From Pseudomonadota bacterium (GTDB lineage Bacteria > Myxococcota_A > UBA796 > SXON01): DNA of 62,187 bases. Location: positions 1 through 62,187 of the forward strand of contig SXON01000166.1 in assembly GCA_005778355.1 (NCBI GenBank), read 5' to 3'. Below, one piece after another: positions 50,240-58,390 of this stretch (positions are counted from its first letter, which is position 1; every line of letters starts with the position of its first letter). The translations under genes and the position numbers were made by a program. Below the pieces are notes generated by a model. That model was not told where the DNA came from. It did not search any database and saw nothing but the letters and a program-made list of their open reading frames with translations.

Positions 50240-52065
50240 GTCGCACCTTGTCATCGGGGGAGGAGGCCCACGGGCCCTCCTCCCCTACCGCCCCATCCCG
50301 TCCGCCCTCCGGCGAGCCTCCGGGCTCCCGCGTCGCCCATGCTGATAGCACGGGCGACGTGGGGCTCTCCCCTCCAAGGCCCCCCCTGCGTCGCGACGTA
50401 GACACGCTCTCGCCCGCGACGGTGCGGCTCCTGTTGCGCCCGCGGAGCCAGCAGCTCCGCAACGCCTTGCTCCGCGGGGAGCGACGCTCGCTCTACGTGG
50501 GCCTGATCGTCGGCGGTGGCCTTTTCTGGCTCGGGCTCCTGGCGCTGATGCTCTGGGGGGCCGACTACGCCTGGTCGTTCGTGGGCATCGGCCCGCTATT
50601 GATGCGCAAGCTGCTCGACATGCTGCTGTCGAGCCTCTTCGTGCTCCTCACCTTCAGCAACGTCATCGCCGCGCTCTCGGTTTTCTACCTGTCCGACGAC
50701 CTGGAGTTGGTGCTCGCCCTGCCGGTGTCGCGCCCCACCTTCCACCACGCTCGGGCCACCGACACACTCGTGCAGTCGAGCTGGATGATGTTGCTCTTCG
50801 GGGTGCCCGTTTTTCTCGCCTACGGCATCGTGGCCGGCGCGGGGCCGGGCTTCTTTTTTCTCACGCTGGTGTCGGTCGGCGCACTCCTGGTCATGGCTTC
50901 GAACGCAGGTATTACGCTTGCCACGGTGCTGGTGAACGTCTACCCGGCCCGTCGCACCCGCGAGCTCATGGTGCTGCTCGGCGCCATCATGCTGGTGTCG
51001 CTGTTCGTGCTCTTGCGCACACTTCGCCCCGAGCGCCTCGTCGACGCGCAGAACTTCGAGTCCTTGGCGGGCTACCTCGCTGAGCTGCAGCTGCCTTCCC
51101 CTGCGCTCTTCCCGCCGCGGTGGGCCAGCGAGGTGATGGGCGCGGCGCTCACGGGCTCGCCCACGGCCTGGGTGGAGCTCGGGCTGCTCGTGGCCGGCGC
51201 GTTCGCGTCGCTCGCGGTGGCGCGTTGGACGACGGCCTGGGGCTTCGATGGCGGCTGGGCCCGCGCACAGGAGGCCCGCGCGGCGCGGTTCTACCGCTCG
51301 CCGATCTTCGACCAGGTGGTTCGCGTGCTCCCGCCGACGTGGCGTCCCATCGCCGCCAAGGAGCTGCGCGTGCTCGTGCGCGACCCGGCCCAGTGGTCAC
51401 AGATCTTCCTGCTGGCGGGACTGTGCGCGATCTACCTGATCAGCGTGTGGCTCTTGCCCACGGGCAGCTTCCGGGGGCAAGTGGGGCAGATGCTGCGCGA
51501 CGGCCTGGCCTTCCTCAACCTCGGGATGGGCGGCTTCGTGATGTCGGCGATCGCCGGGCGTTTCCAGTTCACCGCCCTCTCGCGAGAGGGGAAGTCGTGG
51601 TGGGTCTTGCGCGGCGCCCCCGTGGTGCCGGAGACCGTCCTGCGCGCGAAAGCGGCGTTTGGGCTCTTGCCGATGGTGGTGGTGGGCGAGATCCTGGTGG
51701 TTGGCACCGGGATCGTGCTGCGGGCACGCTGGGAGGTGATCGTGGCCGAGTCGATCCTCACCGTGCTTCTCGCCTTCGGCATCTCGGGGATCGCCACCGG
51801 GATGGGGGCGATCTGGCCCGACTTCTCGGCGGAGAACGCGGCTCGCGCCGCCTCGAGCCCGGCGGCAGTTTTCTTCATGGTGGTGTCGCAGGTCCTGGTG
51901 ACCGTGGTCCTCGGGCTGTTCGTGATCGCGGCCTACCTGCTGGCGAAGGGGTGGACGCTGCCCGCGCTGACGGCGGCCTCGGCGGCGGTGCTATCCTGTG
52001 GCTTCTCGGGCTACTGGCCGCCGCGACGGGCGGCGAGCATCCTGTGGTCGCGAGGACTCTCGTGA
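50236..52065 (+). CDS. ABC-2-type exporter membrane protein (large permease)
   Basis: 609 residues if GTG 50236 (GTGA overlap with the MCE gene) is the start. The first 55 residues are Pro/Ser/Gly-rich over strong hairpins, so in-frame GTG 50359 or GTG 50422 (MRLLLRPRSQQLRNALL) may be the real start. About twelve TM helices follow in two halves around a central soluble region (WGFDGGWARAQEARAARFYR, then RPIAAKELRVLVRDPAQ). This matches putative ABC exporters that work with a CcmA-type ATPase, most likely the one at 41640-42386. Cargo unknown. The stop overlaps the next gene (GTGA). Confidence 0.8.
   Translation: MSRTLSSGEEAHGPSSPTAPSRPPSGEPPGSRVAHADSTGDVGLSPPRPPLRRDVDTLSPATVRLLLRPRSQQLRNALLRGERRSLYVGLIVGGGLFWLGLLALMLWGADYAWSFVGIGPLLMRKLLDMLLSSLFVLLTFSNVIAALSVFYLSDDLELVLALPVSRPTFHHARATDTLVQSSWMMLLFGVPVFLAYGIVAGAGPGFFFLTLVSVGALLVMASNAGITLATVLVNVYPARRTRELMVLLGAIMLVSLFVLLRTLRPERLVDAQNFESLAGYLAELQLPSPALFPPRWASEVMGAALTGSPTAWVELGLLVAGAFASLAVARWTTAWGFDGGWARAQEARAARFYRSPIFDQVVRVLPPTWRPIAAKELRVLVRDPAQWSQIFLLAGLCAIYLISVWLLPTGSFRGQVGQMLRDGLAFLNLGMGGFVMSAIAGRFQFTALSREGKSWWVLRGAPVVPETVLRAKAAFGLLPMVVVGEILVVGTGIVLRARWEVIVAESILTVLLAFGISGIATGMGAIWPDFSAENAARAASSPAAVFFMVVSQVLVTVVLGLFVIAAYLLAKGWTLPALTAASAAVLSCGFSGYWPPRRAASILWSRGLS
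50257..50285 (+). promoter_or_regulatory. Strong GC hairpin after the MCE gene
   Basis: GGGGAGGA (50257-50264) pairs with TCCTCCCC (50278-50285), with further GG/CC and CCC/GGG pairs inside. No T-run follows. It lies at the possible 5' end of the ABC-2 permease gene and could be an attenuator or transcript-end structure. Confidence 0.5.
50331..50359 (+). promoter_or_regulatory. Perfect 8-bp stem hairpin with nested GCT/AGC stem
   Basis: CGTCGCCC (50331-50338) pairs with GGGCGACG (50352-50359) around a 13-base loop in which GCT and AGC can also pair. Together with the hairpin at 50257 it makes 50240-50360 look like structured leader rather than protein coding. Confidence 0.5.
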
Positions 52066-52481
52066 TCGTGCTCGTGACGCTCGCCCTCGCGGTCCCTCCG
52101 CGCGCGGCCACGCAGGCGATGGTCGCGAGCTACCACCTCGCCCGCGGCGAGCTGCACGAGGCGAGGCGGGCGGCGGAAATCGTGGCCTTGCACGACCGCT
52201 TGGCCCCTCGCGATCTGCTCGACCGGATCATGGTCGCCGAGGGCGCGACCGTGGCCGAGCGGGAGCTGGCGCACGGGGGACCGCTTCCCGTGGGGGCGGT
52301 GAGTCGCCTGACGTGCAGCGAGGCGGTCGTCGACGCGCGGCGCACGCCGCTCGAGCCCCAGGTGGCGCGGGCGATGGCGAGCTGCGGCCCCGCCGAGCTG
52401 GCAGAGCTCGCACGTTGGTTGAAGTTCGACCCTCTGGCGAGCCTCGAGGCGGTGGCGCGCCTGGAGGCGGCCGTTCCATGA
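52062..52481 (+). CDS. Small exported protein, TPR-like helices
   Basis: 139 residues. GTG 52062 overlaps the permease stop. MIVLVTLALAVPPRAATQ is a short signal. MVASYHLARGELHEARRAAE and IVALHDRLAPRDLLDRIMVA look like one or two TPR-like helical hairpins; two Cys (LTCSEA, ASCGPA) may form a disulfide. The longer frame starting at 51120 is antiphase to the permease and rejected. It may be an accessory to the exporter. The stop overlaps the next gene by four bases. Confidence 0.68.
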   Translation: MIVLVTLALAVPPRAATQAMVASYHLARGELHEARRAAEIVALHDRLAPRDLLDRIMVAEGATVAERELAHGGPLPVGAVSRLTCSEAVVDARRTPLEPQVARAMASCGPAELAELARWLKFDPLASLEAVARLEAAVP

Positions 52482-53194
52482 TCTTGCTCGCGCTTCTCGC
52501 CTGCCCGCGGAGTGGCCCCAACGTGACGCTCGACGCCGATCCGGCGGCGCTCCTCGGTCGGGCCCGTGCCGAGTCCGCTCCCGCCGCGATCTACGCACCC
52601 TTCTCGGCGGTGCTCGCGATGAAGGACAACCGGGTCACCGCAGGCGGCAACGTTGTGGTCGTCGCGCCTGATCGCTTTCGCCTCGAGCTGCGCGGCCCGA
52701 TTGGCCCACCCCAGCTGGTGGTGGCTTGCGACGGCGACGTGGTGCGCGCCTACCTCGCGCCCAAGAACCTCTTCGTGGAGGCGAGCGCCGACGCGGGGCT
52801 CGCGATGGTGCTCGGGGCTGAAGGTGGAGACGGCGCCACGGTGGCGACGTCGCTCCTGCTCGGGCGCGTGCCGATTCTCCCCGGCGATCCCACGCTGGTA
52901 CTCTCGCCGCCCGGCCTGTCCTGGGCTCGCACCGACGGCGCGGCCTTCAGCGTGGTGCTCGACGCGGCCACGGCTCACCTTGCCGCTGCGCGGGCCAACG
53001 ACGCCGCCGGACGCCCCTTGCTCGACGCCACCTGGACCCCCGGGGCCTTCCCCGAGGCGCTCAACGTGACGATCCCGCCGCTCTCCGTCTCCGCCGACGT
53101 GAAGTTCGGGGAGTGGCAACCGGCGAGCCCGACCGACGCGGCCTTCGTGCTCGTCAAGCCGGAAGGGGCGGAGACGCGCGCAATCGGGGGTTGA
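52478..53194 (+). CDS. LolA/LolB-like (DUF4292-type) lipoprotein
   Basis: 238 residues. MILLALLAC is an ultra-short lipoprotein signal. The mature part (YAPFSAVLAMKDNRVTAGGN, then VVVVAPDRFRLELRGPIGPP and QLVVACDGDVVRAYLAPKNL) has the half-barrel beta pattern of LolA/LolB and DUF4292 proteins, with a C-terminal VTIPPLSVSADVKFGEW. It could bind lipid or lipoprotein acyl chains at the outer membrane. It ends the plus-strand operon that includes MCE and ABC-2 exporter genes, which fits envelope lipid traffic. Confidence 0.75.
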   Translation: MILLALLACPRSGPNVTLDADPAALLGRARAESAPAAIYAPFSAVLAMKDNRVTAGGNVVVVAPDRFRLELRGPIGPPQLVVACDGDVVRAYLAPKNLFVEASADAGLAMVLGAEGGDGATVATSLLLGRVPILPGDPTLVLSPPGLSWARTDGAAFSVVLDAATAHLAAARANDAAGRPLLDATWTPGAFPEALNVTIPPLSVSADVKFGEWQPASPTDAAFVLVKPEGAETRAIGG

Positions 53195-53213
53195 GGGCTG
53201 GGACACCCAGGCC

Positions 53214-53231
53214 TGGGACATCGATGTCCCA
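53214..53231. promoter_or_regulatory. 18-bp perfect palindrome upstream of the wall-lytic gene
   Basis: TGGGACATC/GATGTCCCA is perfectly self-complementary. It lies 20 bases after the LolA-like gene and 66 bases before the amidase start. Either an operator or the stem of a terminator (no loop, no T-run), so an operator is favoured. Confidence 0.55.
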
Positions 53232-53242
53232 CTGGGGCGCAC

Positions 53243-53264
53243 GTTCCCCATCTTGACAGGGAAC
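53243..53264. promoter_or_regulatory. GTTCCC-N10-GGGAAC inverted repeat over a TTGACA box
   Basis: GTTCCC (53243-53248) and GGGAAC (53259-53264) flank TTGACA at 53253-53258; GTTCCC recurs at 53286. The arrangement fits a dimeric regulator covering a minus-35 element of the wall-lytic gene. A matching minus-10 is not clear. Confidence 0.4.
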
Positions 53265-53296
53265 ATCAGGCATTGTCCGCCTAGAGTTCCCGTGCG

Positions 53297-54877
53297 ATGC
53301 CCGGCACGCAGACTGCTACCTCCCGCCGCATGCTGATCCTGCTGCTCGCGTGTTCCAGTCCCTTCGAAGAAGCTGGCGCCATCGGCGGTGCCTTCCTGGA
53401 GGCTGCCGACCAGACGGGCGTGCCGGTCCAGCTGCTGCTCGCGATCTCCAAGGTGGAGACGGGTGTGCAGCCGGTCCACGGTCACGAGGAGTTCGACGGC
53501 ATGGACCCCGGCTTCGGCGTGATGGGTCTGCGCGGCGACCAGCTGGAGCAAGCGGCGGAGCTGGCGGGGCTCGAGGTCGAGGTGGTGCAGGAAGACCTCG
53601 GTGCCAACGTGCTCGCCGCCGCCACGCTGCTCGCCTACTGGGGCGACGAGTGGGCGATCGACACCAACGACCTCGGCGCCTGGGGCCCGGCGGTGGCCCG
53701 CTACTCGGGCATCAAAGAGGTGGAGGCTGCGCGCGAGTACGTGTGGTTCGAGGTGTACGAGGCCCTCGCCGAGGGCGTGGACGTGGAGGGCTACAGCTCC
53801 GAGCCGGTCGTGGCCTCGCCGAACTACCCGCGCCCCGCCCGCTACGGCGCGCGCACCGGCGACTCGAGCACGGTGTGGACGGCGTCGCCCAACTACTCGT
53901 CGCGAAGCGGCTACGCGGTGGACTACATCATCGTCCACACCTGCGAGGGCAGCTACTCCGGCTGCTGGGGCTGGCTGACCAGCAGTAGCTCGGGCGTGAG
54001 CGCGCACTACGTCGTCAATGACGACGGATCCGAGGTGCGCCAGCTGGTCGACGAGGAGCAGAAGGCCTGGCACATCTCGGCGAACTACGACTGCGCCTAC
54101 AACGACAGCGTGGACTGCAGTCGCAACGGCACCTCGATGAACCTCGTCACCGTTGGCATCGAGCACGCCGGCTACGCCTCGCAGACCTCGTGGGACGCCG
54201 GGCTCATGGCGCGTAGCGCTGAGATCACCTGCGGGGTCGCGACACGACACGGCGTGCCCATCGACGACCAACACATCCTCGGTCACGGCCAGATGCAACC
54301 CTGGAACCGCGAGGATCCTGGCGCCAGCTGGCCCTGGGCGGCCTACATCGACGCTGTAGCGAAGGCCTGCGGGAGCTCCGGGTCCTCGTCGTCGGGCTCG
54401 TCGTCGTCGGGCTCGTCCTCCTCAGGCTCCACCGTGAGCGCCACGCAGGCGCAGTTCGTGATCGACAGCAACGACGCGTCGAACGACGCCAGCGCCTACG
54501 GCATCGAGGTGTCGGGCGACTGGTGGTCGTCATCCAGCACCCCCGGCTACTGGAACACCGGCTACTGGGCAGCGGCCACCGAGGAAACCAGCGACCCCGC
54601 CGTCTTCTGGTTCGAGAGCGACGCCGGCCGCTGCTACACCGTCGAGGCCTGGTGGACGGCGGGCAGTAACCGCGCCACCAACATCACCTTCATGGGCTGG
54701 ACCGAGAGCGACATCGAGGTGGGCCGCGCGACGGTGGACCAGACGAAGAACGGTTCCTCGTGGAACAAGCTCGGGAGTTGGACCTTTCCAGCCGGGCGCA
54801 ACCAGGTTCTCTTGTCTCGCTGGGCGACGGCCGGTCGCTATGCGATCGCCGACGCGGTGCGGCTGACGCCTTGCTAG
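53297..54877 (+). CDS. Peptidoglycan hydrolase lipoprotein: SLT-like domain, amidase_2 domain, golvesin-like C-terminus
   Basis: 526 residues. MPGTQTATSRRMLILLLAC is a lipoprotein signal with RR n-region; ATG 53330 (MLILLLAC) is an alternative. Residues 25-150 resemble an SLT lytic transglycosylase (LLLAISKVETG, candidate Glu54). Residues 205-355 are an N-acetylmuramoyl-L-alanine amidase: H214 in IIVHTCEG, SAHYVVNDDGSEVRQLVDE, TVGIEHAGY and H330 in ILGHGQMQP. A Ser/Gly linker (359-379) leads to a beta-sandwich like golvesin/Xly binding domains (FVIDSNDASN to AIADAVRLTPC). It would cut both glycan and peptide of the wall. Control may be through the palindromes upstream. Confidence 0.87.
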   Translation: MPGTQTATSRRMLILLLACSSPFEEAGAIGGAFLEAADQTGVPVQLLLAISKVETGVQPVHGHEEFDGMDPGFGVMGLRGDQLEQAAELAGLEVEVVQEDLGANVLAAATLLAYWGDEWAIDTNDLGAWGPAVARYSGIKEVEAAREYVWFEVYEALAEGVDVEGYSSEPVVASPNYPRPARYGARTGDSSTVWTASPNYSSRSGYAVDYIIVHTCEGSYSGCWGWLTSSSSGVSAHYVVNDDGSEVRQLVDEEQKAWHISANYDCAYNDSVDCSRNGTSMNLVTVGIEHAGYASQTSWDAGLMARSAEITCGVATRHGVPIDDQHILGHGQMQPWNREDPGASWPWAAYIDAVAKACGSSGSSSSGSSSSGSSSSGSTVSATQAQFVIDSNDASNDASAYGIEVSGDWWSSSSTPGYWNTGYWAAATEETSDPAVFWFESDAGRCYTVEAWWTAGSNRATNITFMGWTESDIEVGRATVDQTKNGSSWNKLGSWTFPAGRNQVLLSRWATAGRYAIADAVRLTPC

Positions 54878-54880
54878 CCT

Positions 54881-55891
54881 TCAGTCCGCCAAGTCCCAGA
54901 TCGCCTTGACGATCACGTTGGTGGCGGGCCAGTCCCAGGAGCCGCTCAAGACGGCGAGCTCGTCTTCGCTGCCGTCGCCGTCGCGATCGATCTTGCTGCC
55001 GGTGCCGTCGGCGAGGGCCTCGAGCTGCGTCTGGAGGCGCGGGTCTTCCATCTGGTACTCGTAGGCGTTGACCCCCAGGAACTTCGACTGGATGCCGCGG
55101 ATCGCATTGGCGGCGTCGCTCTGGCTCGCCACCCCGAGACAGGCCCCGCTGGGCATCGTGTGTCCCTCGTTGCGGTCGCGGATGATGTTCTCCGCGAAAA
55201 CCACGATCACCCGCTTGCTGTTCTCGCGCCAGCCTACGCCCGGATCCTCGCCGGTCCCGGTGGCGCCGTTGTCGTTGAGGCCGCCCACGCCGCCGCCAAA
55301 CGCGTCGCTCGACTTGGGCTTGAAGGGCTTGATGTCGTAGTATTCGTCGTACTTGCCGTCGCAGTCCTGGTCGTAGCCGAGGCCGTCGGCCGTCTGCACG
55401 ATCGCCTCGTAGCCGTCGCCCGCGTCGTCTCCGCCCCACTGGAACTCGAGGCCGGTCATCGCGTTCTTCGCGCGGCTCCGGTCGGTCGTGAGCTGGGTGG
55501 GGAGCGTGTACGGGTAGCCGCCGAAGGCCTGGAACCACTCGCCGTCGACCATGTAGTCGTCGTAGGTGGCCACGCCCACAGCCACGTCGGCGCCGCTGTC
55601 GTAGAGGGCGTCGATGAGCTGGCCGCCGTCCACCGCGAGATCGACCCGGTAGCAGTCGTACCAGTAGGCGATGTCGACGATGAGCATCACGTCGACCTTG
55701 CCGTCGGGCACATCGGTGACGGGCACGTCGGTGTCGCCGGAGTCGCCGGGGTCCATGTCGGTGTCGGCCGTGTCGAGACCGGGGTCGTGGTCGCGACCGC
55801 TGTCGCGCTGGTTGGGTTCCTTGGTGTTGCCGGCGGTCAGATCGTAGTCCGAGCACGCGACAAGCAGGACCGCGGCGAGGGCAAGGCGCAT
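54881..55891 (-). CDS. VWA-like surface lipoprotein with degenerate MIDAS
   Basis: 336 residues. MRLALAAVLLVAC is a lipoprotein signal. Residues 25-60 are an Asp/Thr/Gly linker. KVDVMLIVDIAYWYDCYRVD then DVAVGVATYDDYMVDGEWFQ has the layout of a von Willebrand factor A domain, but DIAYW stands where the metal site DxSxS should be. An EF-hand-like DQDCDGKYDEY and DRDGDGSEDE follow. Probably a surface adhesin or matrix component. It is convergent with the wall hydrolase gene (3-base gap) and divergent from the Cys-rich lipoprotein. Confidence 0.72.
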   Translation of the reverse strand: MRLALAAVLLVACSDYDLTAGNTKEPNQRDSGRDHDPGLDTADTDMDPGDSGDTDVPVTDVPDGKVDVMLIVDIAYWYDCYRVDLAVDGGQLIDALYDSGADVAVGVATYDDYMVDGEWFQAFGGYPYTLPTQLTTDRSRAKNAMTGLEFQWGGDDAGDGYEAIVQTADGLGYDQDCDGKYDEYYDIKPFKPKSSDAFGGGVGGLNDNGATGTGEDPGVGWRENSKRVIVVFAENIIRDRNEGHTMPSGACLGVASQSDAANAIRGIQSKFLGVNAYEYQMEDPRLQTQLEALADGTGSKIDRDGDGSEDELAVLSGSWDWPATNVIVKAIWDLAD

Positions 55892-55929
55892 GGGAACGCA
55901 ATAATCGACCGGGCTCCCCCTGTCTGCAA

Positions 55930-56337
55930 GTGCTTTCCCTGCTCCTCGCCTGTGCCACGCAGTCGACCGACCCGGCGGTCGTGCCCCTCGACCAGAAGTC
56001 GCACCGCGCCGCCATCGAGGCCGAGCTGCGCGAGTTGGTCGCCCTCCTGGAAAAAGAGGGCGAGTACGACTGTTGTACCGAGCACCCCTGCCTACACTGC
56101 GGCTTGCGCACCGGCGGCTGCGCGTGCGGCGAGGGCATCCGCAAGGGCGAGCCGGTGTGCGAGGAGTGCGCGCTCATGTGGGCAAAGGGGCTCGGCGCCG
56201 AGCCCACCGTCGACCCTGGGAAGGTGTGCTCCTTCCTCGAGGCCGACCGGGTGATCCGCTCGGTCCAATCGGCCGGCGCGCCCTGCCGCGAGTGTGGCGA
56301 GGCGGTGATGAAGCAGGCGGAGGCATTGCGCCCGTAG
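55930..56337 (+). CDS. Cys-rich small lipoprotein
   Basis: 135 residues. GTG 55930 gives MLSLLLAC, an ultra-short signal. A helical segment (AAIEAELRELVALLEKEG) leads to YDCCTEHPCLHCGLRTGGCA, CGEGIRKGEPVCEEC and later PCRECGEAV. The CxxC pairs suggest iron-sulfur, zinc or heme-free redox binding. I recall similar CC-x4-C-x2-C lipoproteins in other Gram-negatives but know no function. A 59-base gap leads to potA. Confidence 0.72.
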   Translation: MLSLLLACATQSTDPAVVPLDQKSHRAAIEAELRELVALLEKEGEYDCCTEHPCLHCGLRTGGCACGEGIRKGEPVCEECALMWAKGLGAEPTVDPGKVCSFLEADRVIRSVQSAGAPCRECGEAVMKQAEALRP

Positions 56338-56396
56338 CCGCTTCCCCCCGGCGGGATTCACTCTGGTATGCTCTCGCCTTTCCCGGAGACCTCCCC

Positions 56397-57509
56397 ATGT
56401 CCGGCCCGGTGGTGGCGTTCCGCAACGTGTCCAAGACCTTCAGCGGCCAGAAGGCCGTGCGGAACATCAGTTTTGAGATTCAACCTGGTGAGTTCTTCAG
56501 CATTCTCGGCCCGTCCGGGTGCGGGAAAACCACCACCCTGCGCCTGCTCGCGGGTTTCGAAACCCCCGACGACGATGGCGGCGAAGTTCGCATCCTCGAC
56601 AAGGTGGTGAACCACGCGCGCCCCTACGAGCGCAACATCTCGATGGTGTTTCAGAACTACGCGCTTTTTCCGCACCTCTCCGTGGAGCAGAACGTCGCGT
56701 TCGGCCTGGAGCGGCGCGGCGTGGCCAAGGCCGAGGTCGCGAGCCGGGTGAAGGCGGCGCTCGAGGGGGTGCGCCTCGCACCCGAGACCTTTGGCAAGCG
56801 TGCCCCCAGCGCGCTCTCCGGTGGACAGCGGCAACGAGTGGCCCTCGCGCGCGCCCTGGTCTTGCAGCCGCCGATCCTCCTGCTCGACGAGCCCCTTGGC
56901 GCGCTCGACCTCAAGCTGCGCAAGGAGATGCAGTACGAGCTCAAGCAGCTCAACCGTCGCCTCGGGATCACCTTCGTGTACGTGACGCACGATCAGGAAG
57001 AAGCGCTCACCATGAGCGACCGCATCGCGGTGATGGACAACGCGCGGGTGGCGCAGCTCGGCTCCCCGGCGGAGATCTACGAGCGCCCGCGCACCGCCTT
57101 CGTGGCGCGGTTCATCGGCGAGTCCAACTTCCTCGCGGGCACCGTGGTCGGCTTCGAGGGCGGCCACGTTCGTGTGCGACGCGACGACGGCACCGAGTTC
57201 CGGGCGGCGGCGCAGGAAGAGCGCACCGACGGGGGGAAGATCCAGGTGGCGTTGCGTCCCGAACGACTGCGCTTCGTCCACCCCGGCCAGGACGCAGGCG
57301 GCAACGCGCTCCCCGGCAAGATCAAGGCGGTGGTCTACCGGGGCGAGATGCTGCACGTCCGCGCCACGCTCGCCGACGGCACCGACATGACGGCGGCGAT
57401 GTCGAATGAAGGCCAGTTGCGACTACCCGTCCCCTGGAAAGAAGGCGATCCCTGTCTCGCCGCCTTCGCCGCTGAAGACGTCCGCATCCTCGAAGCGGAG
57501 GCGTCGTGA
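56397..57509 (+). CDS. potA: Spermidine/putrescine ABC transporter ATPase
   Basis: 370 residues. Walker A GPSGCGKTTTLRLLAGF, signature LSGGQRQRVALARAL, Walker B LLLDEPLGALD, H-loop VTHDQEEAL, and the C-terminal TOBE domain (LRPERLRFVHPG) are typical of PotA. The ATG is preceded by GGAG; the upstream frame is a shadow of the Cys-rich lipoprotein gene. TATGCT at about 56367 may be a minus-10. It energises polyamine import with potB, potC and potD downstream. The stop overlaps potB (GTGA). Confidence 0.95.
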   Translation: MSGPVVAFRNVSKTFSGQKAVRNISFEIQPGEFFSILGPSGCGKTTTLRLLAGFETPDDDGGEVRILDKVVNHARPYERNISMVFQNYALFPHLSVEQNVAFGLERRGVAKAEVASRVKAALEGVRLAPETFGKRAPSALSGGQRQRVALARALVLQPPILLLDEPLGALDLKLRKEMQYELKQLNRRLGITFVYVTHDQEEALTMSDRIAVMDNARVAQLGSPAEIYERPRTAFVARFIGESNFLAGTVVGFEGGHVRVRRDDGTEFRAAAQEERTDGGKIQVALRPERLRFVHPGQDAGGNALPGKIKAVVYRGEMLHVRATLADGTDMTAAMSNEGQLRLPVPWKEGDPCLAAFAAEDVRILEAEAS

Positions 57510-58390
57510 CCGGCTGGATGGTCCCCTGGTTCCGCTGGTCGGCGCGCAAACCCGGGGCGCGCGCGTGGTCGCTCATGGGGCCGGGGCTCTTGTTCCTGGT
57601 GATCTTCTTCCTCGGGCCGCTGGCCTTCATGCTCGGCTACAGCTTCATGCCGCGAGGGATCTACGGCGGTGTGAAGCCGGGATTCACCTTCGAGGCCTAC
57701 AAGACCTTCTTCCAGCCGCTGTACCTCGGCGTGTTGTGGCGCACGGTGGTGTACTCGGTGGTGTGCACGGTGGCCTGCCTCGGCCTCGGCTACCCGGTGG
57801 CCTACGTGATCTCGCGCGCGGGGCAGTGGAAGAACATGCTGATGTTCCTCGTGATCTTGCCCTTCTGGACGAGCTTTCTCGTCCGCACCTTCGCGATGAT
57901 GTTTCTCATGCGCGACACCGGCCTCATCAACACCGCGCTCATCAGCCTCGGCGTCATCTCCGAGCCCATCGCGATGTACCCTACCAGCTTCGCGGTGATG
58001 CTCGGCCTCATCTACGGCTTCTTGCCGTTCATGATCCTGCCGATTTACACTTCCCTCGAGAAGCTCGACCACAGCCTCCTCGAAGCGGCGGAGGTGCTCG
58101 GCGCCAAGCCCTGGGAGCGATTCACCCGGGTGGTGTTGCCGCTCTCGATGCCCGGCGTCGTGGCCGGGAGTTTGCTCGTTTTCATCCCCGCGCTCGGCAG
58201 CTACCTGACCTCCGATCTGCTCGGTGGCAGCAAGTACGACATGATCGGCAACATCATCGCACGCCAGTTCGGTGCCGGGAACAACTGGCCCTTCGGCTCC
58301 GCCGCTTCGTTCGCGATGATGGGCCTCGTGCTCCTGGCGGTGGTGGCCTACCTGCGCACGCGTGACGACGCGGCGATGGGGAACGCCTGA
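57506..58390 (+). CDS. potB: Spermidine/putrescine ABC transporter permease PotB
   Basis: 294 residues, GTG start. Six TM segments with the inner-membrane transporter loop EAAEVLGAKPWERFTRVVLP near 192-211 (the EAA motif that contacts the ATPase). Overlaps potA and potC by a few bases. The N-terminal helix and the YSFMPRGIYGGVKPGF segment fit polyamine permeases. It imports polyamines through the inner membrane. Confidence 0.95.
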   Translation: MTGWMVPWFRWSARKPGARAWSLMGPGLLFLVIFFLGPLAFMLGYSFMPRGIYGGVKPGFTFEAYKTFFQPLYLGVLWRTVVYSVVCTVACLGLGYPVAYVISRAGQWKNMLMFLVILPFWTSFLVRTFAMMFLMRDTGLINTALISLGVISEPIAMYPTSFAVMLGLIYGFLPFMILPIYTSLEKLDHSLLEAAEVLGAKPWERFTRVVLPLSMPGVVAGSLLVFIPALGSYLTSDLLGGSKYDMIGNIIARQFGAGNNWPFGSAASFAMMGLVLLAVVAYLRTRDDAAMGNA

